A DNA stretch of 64,000 bases from Symbiodinium kawagutii (GCA_009767595.1 VSDK01007138.1:1-64000), one strand, 5' to 3'; shown: positions 1 through 7,832, numbered from the stretch's first letter. The notes: generated from the sequence alone by a model not told the origin. Program-made: numbers and translations.

Positions 1-225
1 AATCAATATAGAAGTAACAAATTTGTAATAGCCGTATCAATGGAAAAGATACAATCCGTTAATTTCACAGGACAAAACACAAAAATGGGCTCATTGATTA
101 CCTTTAAATTAAAAGGAACTGAAGGAGCATTAGACCCCGCTGAGGAAATCCAAGAAATCTTCGTTCATTTAGTTAATGAAAGCATTTTGGAAATTCGCTC
201 CGATGGCAGTTTGATTTACGATTAG
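1..225 (+). CDS. C-terminus of a possible major capsid protein (partial)
   Basis: The frame is open from base 1 to the TAG at 223-225 (74 codons visible), so the annotated internal ATG at 40 is probably not the start. The end reads as alternating beta-strand sequence and finishes IFVHLVNESILEIRSDGSL then IYD. From memory, capsid proteins of polinton-like viruses often end in a similar beta strand (HLxYxxILELR-like), and a capsid gene upstream of an integrase would suit the element. With only 74 residues this stays tentative; it could be any beta-rich virion protein. Confidence 0.4.
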   Translation, partial: NQYRSNKFVIAVSMEKIQSVNFTGQNTKMGSLITFKLKGTEGALDPAEEIQEIFVHLVNESILEIRSDGSLIYD

Positions 226-291
226 CGAAGCTAATCCTAAATAGCCAAAGGCTGTTTACGATTAGGTAAAAATATTATTTTCTAAAATAAT
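220..291 (+). terminator. Three stem-loops after the first gene
   Basis: GATTAGC (220-226) pairs with GCTAATC (230-236) over a GAA loop and overlaps the stop codon. AAATAGCC (239-246) pairs with GGCTGTTT (250-257) with one G-T pair. ATTATTTT (274-281) pairs with AAAATAAT (284-291). They fill the gap before the next gene and resemble the palindromic 3-prime-end signals of mimivirus-type transcription. Confidence 0.5.
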
Positions 292-300
292 AATATACAA

Positions 301-624
301 ATGTTACAAAAGAAGAAGAAAATACCAATGAAATGGAGAGCAAAGATGGGTCAATTGACAGGTAAAGCAACAGGAACAGGGATGTTTAAACATCAGGACA
401 CAAAATATGTTGCTTGGCTAAAAGAGCAACTAGATAGAAATGAAACTAGAGAAAAACTATTAACTTATCAAAATGATTTAAGATTATCAAATGAAAGAGT
501 TAATTATAGAAATCAAGTTGATAGAATGAGTAGTGAAATACAACGGGACAATCTCAATCACAATTCAATAGAACAATTACATAGACAGCAAGAGCAATTT
601 AGAAGATTAAGATTTGGAATGTAA
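301..624 (+). CDS. Small basic protein of unknown function, 107 aa
   Basis: The frame starts at the first ATG after the preceding hairpin and ends at TAA. The N-terminus is lysine-rich (MLQKKKKIPMKWRAKMGQL) and is followed by a glycine/threonine stretch. The remainder (about residues 38-105) is highly charged and Asn/Gln/Arg-rich, without helix breakers, and is probably a long helix or coiled coil. I see no catalytic motif. Basic N-terminus plus helix suggests a nucleic-acid-binding or virion-core protein, but that is inference only. It lies 76 bases after the preceding frame and about 40 before the next, with AT hairpins on both sides. Confidence 0.7.
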   Translation: MLQKKKKIPMKWRAKMGQLTGKATGTGMFKHQDTKYVAWLKEQLDRNETREKLLTYQNDLRLSNERVNYRNQVDRMSSEIQRDNLNHNSIEQLHRQQEQFRRLRFGM

Positions 625-627
625 GGA

Positions 628-658
628 TATAATAATATTTAATCTAAATATTATTATA
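628..658 (+). terminator. Perfect 14-bp AT-rich hairpin
   Basis: TATAATAATATTTA (628-641) is followed after ATC by its exact reverse complement (645-658). It sits three bases after the TAA of the 107-aa gene and runs up to the ATG of the next gene, so it is placed to mark the upstream mRNA 3-prime end. Confidence 0.55.
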
Positions 659-663
659 TATTA

Positions 664-1428
664 ATGACAGCAAAGTTAGAAAATATCAATAAATTTAGTC
701 ATCTAGGATTACGTAGGCGTCCTACCTATGATGAAGTTATAGGGTTACTGGATGAAAATAAAACATTAGGAACCCCTTTACCCAATAGAGATGCAACATT
801 CTTTCGTAATTCTAATGAGGGTAGTTTCTTTGATGGGTCTAATTATTTAGAAGAACTAAAGGACGAACAAGAAAGATTGTTATTGAGACAAATGAATGAA
901 ATGCTATTAAGAAAAAATGCTAGAACAGCGGGTAGAACATTTCACACTGAACGCTTTAGAACATTACCTTTACAATCACCAACAATAGCACAACAAGACC
1001 CTATGCAAGTTGATGCCGAAGGGGTAAGTGGTTTTGCAACTTCTTTATCTAATGCACCACCACAAACAAGGATGACACAGGGAACACAACTACACACTGA
1101 ACTAACACAAAGATTAAACACAATATCACAAAGAAGACAAGAAACTGCAACAAACCACGCACAAGAAGTAGCAAAACAAACACAACAAACACTAGCAGAG
1201 CAATTAGCAAACATTCAACCACCAAGAGTAGCACCACAATATTTTCCATTACCTTCTGGAGACACTGATAGCGATACAACACAACCACCTAGACCTAGGA
1301 CATATGTAGATATACCACAGTCAAGCAATCAATCAGCAATCCCTGTTGTAATGGATACATCTAGCAAGCCAAAGAGAGACGCACCAGAAACAAGAATTGA
1401 AGCAATCAATCAGCAATCCCTGTTGTAA
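664..1428 (+). CDS. N-terminal part of a gene split by a 77-bp duplication, 254 aa
   Basis: Residues about 17-65 contain RRRPTYDEVIGLL, a PLPNRDATFFRNS block and an acidic E/Q-rich helix. This resembles an N-terminal block I remember from unassigned polinton-like virus proteins, but no function is known to me. Residues 70-230 are Gln/Thr/Pro-rich and probably disordered. The last nine residues (AINQQSLL region) are an artefact of a tandem duplication that shifts the frame. The stop TAA overlaps the next ATG (TAATG at 1426-1430). Without the 77-bp repeat this frame would continue into the following gene as one 390-codon frame. Confidence 0.75.
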   Translation: MTAKLENINKFSHLGLRRRPTYDEVIGLLDENKTLGTPLPNRDATFFRNSNEGSFFDGSNYLEELKDEQERLLLRQMNEMLLRKNARTAGRTFHTERFRTLPLQSPTIAQQDPMQVDAEGVSGFATSLSNAPPQTRMTQGTQLHTELTQRLNTISQRRQETATNHAQEVAKQTQQTLAEQLANIQPPRVAPQYFPLPSGDTDSDTTQPPRPRTYVDIPQSSNQSAIPVVMDTSSKPKRDAPETRIEAINQQSLL

Positions 1429-1478
1429 TGGATACATCTAGCAAGCCAAAGAGAGACGCACCAGAAACAAGAATTGAA
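1325..1478 (+). repeat. Perfect 77-bp tandem duplication
   Basis: Bases 1325-1401 and 1402-1478 are identical; both begin GCAATCAATCAGCAATCCC. Since 77 is not a multiple of three, the second copy shifts the frame, ending one reading frame and opening another at the ATG inside copy two. Perfect identity points to a very recent event or to an assembly error. Confidence 0.95.
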
Positions 1479-1913
1479 CCAAGAGGCAAAGCGGGAAGAC
1501 CAAAAGCGTTTAAACATACAACTGAAAGACCAAATGCTGAAAAGAGAGAAGGTGATGAACCAGAAGAAGAACGACCACAAAAACGCAAAAACAAGAACAA
1601 AGAAAAACAAAGATTGAGACTAGAAGCAAAAATAGAAAAGGAAAAAAAGAAAAAGGAAAATGATGATGATGATGAAGCAAATGATGTAAAGGAAGAAAAA
1701 GAACCTAAGGAAAGAAAAGCAAGTAGAGTAAAAAAGAGAGCTAGTGCGTTAAGACACCAACAAAGAAAGAGAGTAGATAGAATGATAGCAAACGGTGAGA
1801 TTGATATTGAAACACATCAACAAATAGAAAAACCACCAGATGACACAGTGAGAGCAACAAAACCCAGAAAATACAAAGGTGAAACATTCAAAGTTATTAC
1901 ACTTGAAAAATAG
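1428..1913 (+). CDS. C-terminal part of the split gene, Lys/Glu-rich, 161 aa
   Basis: The start overlaps the preceding stop by one base. The first 17 codons repeat residues encoded just upstream, because both lie in the 77-bp duplication. The body is extremely charged: a Lys/Arg/Glu stretch, a KEKKKKENDDDDEANDVKEE segment near residues 70-90, then an Arg-rich helix (RVKKRASALRHQQRKRVDRM). It is probably disordered and may bind nucleic acid or scaffold the virion. The position 1-77 offset restores the upstream frame, so I read this as the second half of one ancestral gene. Whether it is now translated separately is unknown. Confidence 0.7.
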   Translation: MDTSSKPKRDAPETRIEPRGKAGRPKAFKHTTERPNAEKREGDEPEEERPQKRKNKNKEKQRLRLEAKIEKEKKKKENDDDDEANDVKEEKEPKERKASRVKKRASALRHQQRKRVDRMIANGEIDIETHQQIEKPPDDTVRATKPRKYKGETFKVITLEK

Positions 1914-1943
1914 ATGATATAATATAATTTTATTATATAATCT
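1912..1943 (+). terminator. AT-rich hairpin after the charged-protein gene
   Basis: AGATGATATAATA (1912-1924) pairs with TATTATATAATCT (1931-1943), 12 of 13 bases, with a six-base loop. It begins inside the stop codon and ends 15 bases before the integrase ATG. Confidence 0.5.
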
Positions 1944-1958
1944 ATTTTAATAATAATA

Positions 1959-2882
1959 ATGGCAGAAAATAAGCAAAAAATAATTAATGAAGTCTATTTT
2001 GATAGGTCAGGCTTTAGCAGTAAGGCCAAAACACTTAAAGATGCAAGAGAGAAGGATAAAACCATTACAATGCAAGATGTTGATGATTTCTTTAAAAAGA
2101 ATGTTGAGGTGAAGAAAAAACCTAGGGGGATGAATAGCTTTGTAGCACCGGCTAACAATTTTTCATATCAAGTTGATTTATTTTTCATTTCTAAGGATGA
2201 CATTGAAACAAAACAAAAGTTTAGAGCGGGGATGGTTATGATTGATGTTTTGAGTAAGTATGCAGTAGTAGTGCCAATTAAGAGTAAAGATGCCCCAGAT
2301 GTCATAGCTGGAACTATGGAATGCCTACAAAAAATGGGTAAGACACCGGAGATAATTTACACAGATGATGAAAGAGCAATAGCCGGTGAAGACTTCAAGC
2401 AAATGATAGAAGATAAGGGAATAGAACTATACAGAACTAGAGGTCATCCGGCTTTCGCCGAGCGTTTTATAAAGACATTTAAAGATATGCTGTTTAAGAG
2501 GGTGGAACACGATGAAAAGAAAGGTAAAGAAAATATTCAATGGACTGACTATATATTTGAGATAATGCTTACCTACAACAATAAAGACAAACATAGTGCA
2601 ACAAATATGACACCCAATGAAGCAAGAAAGGACAGAAATGAACTGAAGGCAAGAGTGAGCGTAGCAATGAAAGCAAGGAAGGATAAAATCTATCCACAAG
2701 TCAATGTCGGTGATAAAGTTAAAATCATTAGAAAGAAAGCAATAACAGAAAAGGAGCGAACCAGTCACTTTTTGAAGGGTGAATATGTAGTAGAAAGCAT
2801 TAGCAAAAAATTAGGCCAGACCTACTTCAAGATGACTGACTACCCTAGACCGCTTATGAGAAGTGATATTGTAAAGGTGTAA
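1959..2882 (+). CDS. Retroviral-type (rve) integrase, 307 aa
   Basis: The RNase H-like catalytic core carries the DDE triad: D73 in SYQVDLFF, D136 in IIYTDDERA and E168 in HPAFAERFIKTFK. The DVLSKYAVVVPIKSK strand lies between, as in retroviral, LTR-retrotransposon and polinton integrases. The C-terminal 60 residues (VNVGDKVKII, YVVESISK, TYFKMTDYPRPL) look like the SH3/chromo-like tail typical of polinton integrases. The N-terminal 70 residues contain a helix but no obvious HHCC zinc finger, so that module appears absent or degenerate. Expected role: nuclear cutting and strand transfer of element ends into the host genome. All three catalytic residues are present, so it may be active. An LTR retrotransposon origin is less likely, as no reverse transcriptase is present. 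Confidence 0.92.
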   Translation: MAENKQKIINEVYFDRSGFSSKAKTLKDAREKDKTITMQDVDDFFKKNVEVKKKPRGMNSFVAPANNFSYQVDLFFISKDDIETKQKFRAGMVMIDVLSKYAVVVPIKSKDAPDVIAGTMECLQKMGKTPEIIYTDDERAIAGEDFKQMIEDKGIELYRTRGHPAFAERFIKTFKDMLFKRVEHDEKKGKENIQWTDYIFEIMLTYNNKDKHSATNMTPNEARKDRNELKARVSVAMKARKDKIYPQVNVGDKVKIIRKKAITEKERTSHFLKGEYVVESISKKLGQTYFKMTDYPRPLMRSDIVKV

Positions 2883-2883
2883 T

Positions 2884-2935
2884 TTCTTAACCTTATAGAA
2901 TTTTCCTGTAAAATTTATAGTTAAAGAAAAAATAA
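2884..2935 (+). promoter_or_regulatory. Imperfect hairpin and promoter-like motif
   Basis: Bases 2884-2904 and 2910-2928 form an imperfect inverted repeat (TTCTTAACCTTATAG... against ...ATAGTTAAAGAA), matching the hairpin after the other genes. Its right arm contains AGTTAAAGAAAAAATAA (2919-2935), 27 bases before the next ATG. Similar motifs precede the frames at 6945 and 7708. The hairpin reading and the promoter reading overlap; the sequence cannot tell which applies. Confidence 0.4.
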
Positions 2936-2961
2936 CTTTATAAAATATATAGTATTATTAT

Positions 2962-5900
2962 ATGGATAAATTTGTTGAAAAACATATTAGAGACCTGAAA
3001 AAAATAAAAGCAACCAATGTCACTGACAAAACTACACAAGCAACTAAAAAGAGAATAGACCAAATCATCCAACTTTACACCAATAGAAAAATTGCCAGAG
3101 TATCCACTGCTGAAAGTCTGATTAAAGGACTACTATCCACCAACAAAAAAACTTATGACAAAGCATTTCAGAAGTTTAAGGACAACATTGACAAATGGAA
3201 AGGTTCAGAGACATTAAGCAAAAGATTGACTGAAGCAAAGAAGAGGAAGCAGAAAAGAACATATTTTGTTGAATACCTGATTTATTGGTATTACAAGGGT
3301 GATTTGAAAGAGAGTGGTATTAAACAAAAAAAGGCTTTTACTCATTTTGGTATCCATTACCTTAGGGTATTCAACAAAGAGTTAGAAAACCAACCTGAAA
3401 GTTCAACCATTACCATAAATGAAGAATTCCCTAAGAATATGATTGGTAAGAGAATTTTTAGATGGGAAAACATTGAAGAAATGGGAAGAGGTTCAAAACA
3501 AAATCCTGAATACCTAAAAGCCATTGAGTTGTTAGAAAATGATGATGACTTCAAGAATGAATATGAGATGATGAGAGTTCATTATGATAGCATTGGATGT
3601 ATAAAAATTAAATCAGTTGAAGTTGTTAATGATAAGGGTGAAAAATACAATATTATGAATGAAAACCTTACCAATGCAGATGAGAATGTAAGCATTTACC
3701 ACACATACATCCACACATCTTTAAACCCAGACGCTGACACCATCAAGAGAGCAATCAATAAAGGCCACTATATAAAAAACCAATGTTGGGTTAATTGCTT
3801 TATGGATTTTTACGGTGATACATTGATGAGTGACAAGAAAAAACCTGAATACAGATTAACTGTAGAAAGGATTAGTCAAATCATTGGCAGAGACAATTTT
3901 ACAGAAAAAGGAGCATCAATTAATGAAATGGCTAAGGTATTTAAAGAGTTTGGTATTCAAGCAAGGATTTTTAATTTTTTCAACCAAATGATTTTAAAGT
4001 ATGACCCACCTAAAAGAAATCCTCATAAAAAAGTTTTTTATGCTATGGTTAAAAATTTTCATATCTACACACTGAACCACGACCTTAAAAGCATTCAACA
4101 AAAGCAAAATTTAGATAAACCAATAGTTAAGGCAACAACTGACTTTTACATAAACAATAAGGAAAATCCAACTTACTATAAAATGATTGAGAATGTTAAT
4201 GACATCATTAAGTTAGAATTAGATGATGACGTAAAAGAAGTCTATTTAGTTATGAAAGACAATGATTTAACCAAGGCACTTTTCGACTTAACCAGAAATG
4301 GCTATGAGCCTAACATTCAACACCAAATTAATGGCATTACCAGTATCAAAATGAAATTTAACAATATCAAATACACCATCAAAACTCAGAACCTTTTGGT
4401 TGATAGTTGTGATGGATGTATTACCGTCGGGACAGAACAAATTTATAACAATATGCAGTTTGCTTTTTTTCACCTTAATAAGGTTATCTTAAATCCTAGC
4501 CATAAATCCTATTATAGTGACATTGATTTAAAAATATTGAATGAAAGTAGGACTGTTGTCCCCTGTGGCCTTTTAACTTGGGACGGTGAGAAAGTTCCTA
4601 AGGACATTGCAGAACTTGATTTGTCAAAGGCATTCACCAGCAAATTTATTGAAATAATGAAAATTGCTATCTTTACACAGTTTGATGTTTGGAGAAAATT
4701 TGATGATACAACAATGGATATTCAACAAATGCCCGATTTGACAATGCTTTATGTAGAAGTTCCTGACACTGGGCTCACCCCATACAGAACAAAACTGCTT
4801 TTAAACAAAAAATACAGCATCATATATGTAGGGGTGCTTAAAGAATTATTAAAGGAGTGGAAAATAGTAAAACTAAACATTATTCATTACAAATTGCCAT
4901 CCAAAACTGAAGATGTTGATTATAAGGGAGCTATTGATAAACTTCAAAAAGTTAGAATATCAGATGACCCTACAGAAGACAAAAACCTTAAAAAGTTAAT
5001 TGCTAATGTTGCCATTGGATTGTTAGAAAAAGGAAGTGCAACTGATAAGAAAAGTTTTTTGTTTAAAAACATTGCTGAGGCTTTAGACTGTCAAAGTGAT
5101 TACGGTGGCAAGTTGCATAAAATCACAGAACAGGAAATGGTGGAAGATGATGAGGGAGATATATATGAAGGTGATGAAACAAGAAACCATTACATTTTGA
5201 ATATTAAGGATACTGCTGAGTTAGTCAATGGCTTTAGGTATATTAAGGAATTGCTTTTGCAACAACATAATCTTACAATGCATCAAGCATTCAGAAAACT
5301 GCAAAAGAATGGCATTAATGTTTATAGTGTCAAGACTGATGCATTTGTCATTGATAGTAAGAATGTTGAAAAGGCAAAAACACTTTTAAATTTTCATAAT
5401 GACATTGGAGGTTGGAGAGTTAGTAAATATGGTGATGATATCATTTTACCCCTTCAAAAGTATGAGGTAGTTAGAAATGAATTAATTAGTATACCTACTC
5501 TAGAGTGTAAAGAGTTACTTATAAAAGATGAGTATAATACTGATAATATCATTGACGAACACATCATACCTAATAGGGTTGTAATAATTAGGGGGGAAGT
5601 GCCGGGCACCGGAAAAAGTTACATTTGTCAAAGGATGGTTGAGAGAGGGTATAAAGTCATATTCATCTGTCCCACTAACAAACTACTTCAATCTTTTGAA
5701 GGTGAAGCGACAACAATGAATAAGTTTTTTGGGATTAATTTTGGTAATGTTAAATTGGATGAGTTTGATTATAGCCCTTATGATTGTATTGTTTTTGATG
5801 AAGTTTATTTCAGTAATATAAGCACATATTGGAAAATCAAACAATTTGTTGAGAAGAACACTGATAAAATTATCATTGGAACTGGTGACGCAAAGCAATT

Positions 5901-6858
5901 GAAACCCCTTCAAGAAATCACTAACACTAAGGACTATCACCAATACGCTGACGAAATTTTAGACAACATCTTTCCAAACAAAATCAACCTAAAGATTTGC
6001 AAAAGGTTAAGTAGTGATGATGACAAAATAAAAATTTACAATATTAAAGATGACATTTTTAACAACAGACTTTCAACAAAACAAATCATTGAGAAATACT
6101 TTTCATACACAACTGACATCAGTGCATCCAAAAACAACATTGCTTATCTAAACAACACCTGTCACAATGTAGCAAGTGAAATTAGAAAGTTAGAAAATAG
6201 AAAAGATGAATATGAGGTTGGTGAATTCTTAGTATGTAGGGAATATACTAAAGTAAAAAACCTAGTATTTAATGTAAATTTTGAATATGAAATTGTAGGT
6301 ATCAACAATGGAATATTTGATTTACAAGATGTAAAAACAAAAGTGGTTCAACCTTTATTCATCCAGAAAGTTAGGGAAAATTTTATTTTTAGACATTGCT
6401 TCACCTGTCACTCAGCCCAAGGTAGTAGCATTGATGGTAATCTTACAATATTTGATTGGAATTTTTATTTAGTGAGAAACTACCCTGAATGGCTTTGGAC
6501 AGCAATTACACGAGCCAGAGACTTAAGTAAGGTTAAGTTTTTTAAATACAGTGATGACAAAGAAGACGCATTCAACAAAAGATGTATTGAAAGTTACTTC
6601 TGTAGAAAGGTTGAAAATTACAAACTACAAGACAAAAAAGCAAATAGAGAAATACCTAAAAGCGGTTATATGAATTCTGAATGGTTCATTAAAAATATCA
6701 ACAATCAGTGTAATTATTGTGGTTGTGGTTTTACATTAAACATTAATAAGGGTAATGTAAGCACTAATCTAACAGCACAACGCAAAGACAATGACTTAAC
6801 ACACACACTAGATAATATCATACCATTTTGTGACAGATGCAACCGCAGTTGTAAGTGA
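2962..6858 (+). CDS. Protease-like / DNA polymerase B-like / SF1 helicase / zinc-finger fusion, 1298 aa
   Basis: Domains in order. Residues 1-250 are a Lys-rich helical region. At 270-375 a possible papain/OTU-like domain has NQCWVN (C275) and NFHIYTLNHD (H367). At 540-810 family B polymerase-like motifs appear: A, DLSKAFTS (D553); B, K678-xxx-N682-xxx-G686; C, SVKTDAF (D793, with Lys where the first Asp is usual). At 870-1200 is a superfamily 1 helicase: Walker A GEVPGTGKS (K885), Walker B FDEVYF (D946, E947), motif III GDAKQLKP, then CHSAQGSS and WTAITRAR (R1184). At 1250-1293 two CxxC pairs form a treble-clef or HNH-like finger ending PFCDRCNRSC. It should replicate the element. The helicase is certain; the polymerase assignment rests on three spaced motifs, the protease on two. 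The start is the first ATG after the promoter-like motif. Confidence 0.88.
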   Translation: MDKFVEKHIRDLKKIKATNVTDKTTQATKKRIDQIIQLYTNRKIARVSTAESLIKGLLSTNKKTYDKAFQKFKDNIDKWKGSETLSKRLTEAKKRKQKRTYFVEYLIYWYYKGDLKESGIKQKKAFTHFGIHYLRVFNKELENQPESSTITINEEFPKNMIGKRIFRWENIEEMGRGSKQNPEYLKAIELLENDDDFKNEYEMMRVHYDSIGCIKIKSVEVVNDKGEKYNIMNENLTNADENVSIYHTYIHTSLNPDADTIKRAINKGHYIKNQCWVNCFMDFYGDTLMSDKKKPEYRLTVERISQIIGRDNFTEKGASINEMAKVFKEFGIQARIFNFFNQMILKYDPPKRNPHKKVFYAMVKNFHIYTLNHDLKSIQQKQNLDKPIVKATTDFYINNKENPTYYKMIENVNDIIKLELDDDVKEVYLVMKDNDLTKALFDLTRNGYEPNIQHQINGITSIKMKFNNIKYTIKTQNLLVDSCDGCITVGTEQIYNNMQFAFFHLNKVILNPSHKSYYSDIDLKILNESRTVVPCGLLTWDGEKVPKDIAELDLSKAFTSKFIEIMKIAIFTQFDVWRKFDDTTMDIQQMPDLTMLYVEVPDTGLTPYRTKLLLNKKYSIIYVGVLKELLKEWKIVKLNIIHYKLPSKTEDVDYKGAIDKLQKVRISDDPTEDKNLKKLIANVAIGLLEKGSATDKKSFLFKNIAEALDCQSDYGGKLHKITEQEMVEDDEGDIYEGDETRNHYILNIKDTAELVNGFRYIKELLLQQHNLTMHQAFRKLQKNGINVYSVKTDAFVIDSKNVEKAKTLLNFHNDIGGWRVSKYGDDIILPLQKYEVVRNELISIPTLECKELLIKDEYNTDNIIDEHIIPNRVVIIRGEVPGTGKSYICQRMVERGYKVIFICPTNKLLQSFEGEATTMNKFFGINFGNVKLDEFDYSPYDCIVFDEVYFSNISTYWKIKQFVEKNTDKIIIGTGDAKQLKPLQEITNTKDYHQYADEILDNIFPNKINLKICKRLSSDDDKIKIYNIKDDIFNNRLSTKQIIEKYFSYTTDISASKNNIAYLNNTCHNVASEIRKLENRKDEYEVGEFLVCREYTKVKNLVFNVNFEYEIVGINNGIFDLQDVKTKVVQPLFIQKVRENFIFRHCFTCHSAQGSSIDGNLTIFDWNFYLVRNYPEWLWTAITRARDLSKVKFFKYSDDKEDAFNKRCIESYFCRKVENYKLQDKKANREIPKSGYMNSEWFIKNINNQCNYCGCGFTLNINKGNVSTNLTAQRKDNDLTHTLDNIIPFCDRCNRSCK

Positions 6859-6892
6859 TTATTTAATGAAAACTGATTTTTCATTAAATAAT
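6858..6892 (+). terminator. Perfect 15-bp AT-rich hairpin
   Basis: ATTATTTAATGAAAA (6858-6872) is followed, after CTGAT, by its exact reverse complement (6878-6892). It starts at the last base of the TGA stop of the large replication gene. It is the clearest of the gene-end hairpins. Confidence 0.6.
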
Positions 6893-6910
6893 ATTTTCTA
6901 GTAAAAATAT

Positions 6911-6926
6911 ACTTAAGGAAATATTA
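6911..6926 (+). promoter_or_regulatory. Promoter-like motif upstream of the zinc-binding protein
   Basis: ACTTAAGGAAATATTA matches A-G-TTAAAGAAATATTA at 7680-7695 in 14 of 16 positions. It lies 18 bases upstream of the ATG at 6945. Function is inferred only from recurrence and position. Confidence 0.35.
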
Positions 6927-6944
6927 CCTATATATATTAGTGAT

Positions 6945-7568
6945 ATGTTGTTTAATTATAACAAGTGCAGATGCTGTAGAAATTATAAAAATAATATCAA
7001 GGTAACATTACTACACAAATTACCAAGCGATATCACCAATATAATCATTGAATATGATTACCCACATTGCAATAAATGTTTAAATATGATATTGAATGAA
7101 GACAAGTTTATATACAAAGTAAATGCTTTCTACGGTTATGATTTAGACAAATTTGAATTACAATTAAGATGGTTTTCCAAACATAATGTCAAGCCCATAC
7201 TGACTGGATGCAGAAATGACAGGGATATGAAAAATGAAATAGACAAAATGTTTGATACACTTCATATTAAGCAAAGTTTCGCCACTGATAAACTAAGAAG
7301 ATTAGCAATTAAATCATTTAGTAAGAAACACCTAAGTATGATAGACACATTTATTACCTATATAGTTAAAAAAAAGATAATAACAAAAGAGTTAAGAAAA
7401 CATTTAAGTTCAATTGATACAAACTATAACTTTAGAAACAAAAACTATTTATCTACAGATTTGACTAAAACCATTTTGAAAACATATATCTTATCAGTAA
7501 TTGGCGATGACGAATGCTATATTAACAAAGATGATGTAGATAATTACATCAATGAAATATTTCAATAA
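6945..7568 (+). CDS. Zinc-binding, F-box-like small protein, 207 aa
   Basis: The N-terminus has CRCC at residues 8-11 and CNKC at 42-45, which could bind one zinc. Between them lies LPSDITNIIIEYD, a leucine/proline pattern like the short F-box-like motif of many large-DNA-virus proteins. The rest is Lys/Asn-rich, helical and unrecognised. If the F-box reading is right, it could recruit a host ubiquitin ligase; otherwise it is simply a zinc-ribbon protein. It is the last large gene of the element, 86 bases after the replication gene, and has its own promoter-like motif and a 3-prime hairpin. Confidence 0.75.
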   Translation: MLFNYNKCRCCRNYKNNIKVTLLHKLPSDITNIIIEYDYPHCNKCLNMILNEDKFIYKVNAFYGYDLDKFELQLRWFSKHNVKPILTGCRNDRDMKNEIDKMFDTLHIKQSFATDKLRRLAIKSFSKKHLSMIDTFITYIVKKKIITKELRKHLSSIDTNYNFRNKNYLSTDLTKTILKTYILSVIGDDECYINKDDVDNYINEIFQ

Positions 7569-7710
7569 AGATAATCCATAATTCTAATAAAAATAATTTA
7601 TTAGATTTATGATTTTATTTTACCATAATATTTATGATAATATTTTTACATAATAAAATAGTTTTAAATGATAAAATTTAGTTAAAGAAATATTAGGATT
7701 AATAATAATG
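7569..7710 (+). promoter_or_regulatory. AT-rich end region with hairpins and promoter-like motif
   Basis: TTCTAATAAA pairs with TTTATTAGA just after the last large gene. Further AT-rich palindromic sequence follows. AGTTAAAGAAATATTA at 7680-7695 is the third copy of the upstream motif and lies 12 bases before the ATG of a 28-codon frame at 7708. Confidence 0.4.
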
Positions 7711-7794
7711 GCCTTGTTCCTCCCCAACCTTCAGCGCAATAATTTATCCCCAAAATTTTGGTTTGAAAAATTATATTGTGGATTTTTGGGATGA
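7708..7794 (+). CDS. Possible 28-aa small ORF at the element end
   Basis: A frame beginning MALFLPNLQRNN follows the promoter-like motif by 12 bases and ends at TGA 7792-7794. It lies inside the left arm and loop of the terminal inverted repeat, so it may be coincidental or the truncated start of a gene at the other end of the element. No homology can be claimed. Confidence 0.2.
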   Translation: MALFLPNLQRNNLSPKFWFEKLYCGFLG

Positions 7795-7832
7795 TATGTT
7801 AGCGCACCGTAGGTTGGGCGGAGGAACAAGGC
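7711..7832. repeat. Inverted repeat at the right end of the element
   Basis: GCCTTGTTCCTCC (7711-7723) is the exact reverse complement of 7820-7832. The arms continue as CCAACCT and GCGC, and an inner pair ATCCCCAAAA / TTTTTGGGAT is nested within. This is the last structured, non-host-like sequence before the composition changes near 7,850-7,915. It could be the terminus of the element, a subterminal hairpin, or a small foldback transposon inserted there. Confidence 0.6.

Noticed and set aside
942..1610. Minus-strand frames of 60-90 aa in the viral block (Cys/Val/Phe-rich)
   Set aside because: They are shadows of the A-rich, Gln/Thr/Lys-coding + strand gene.
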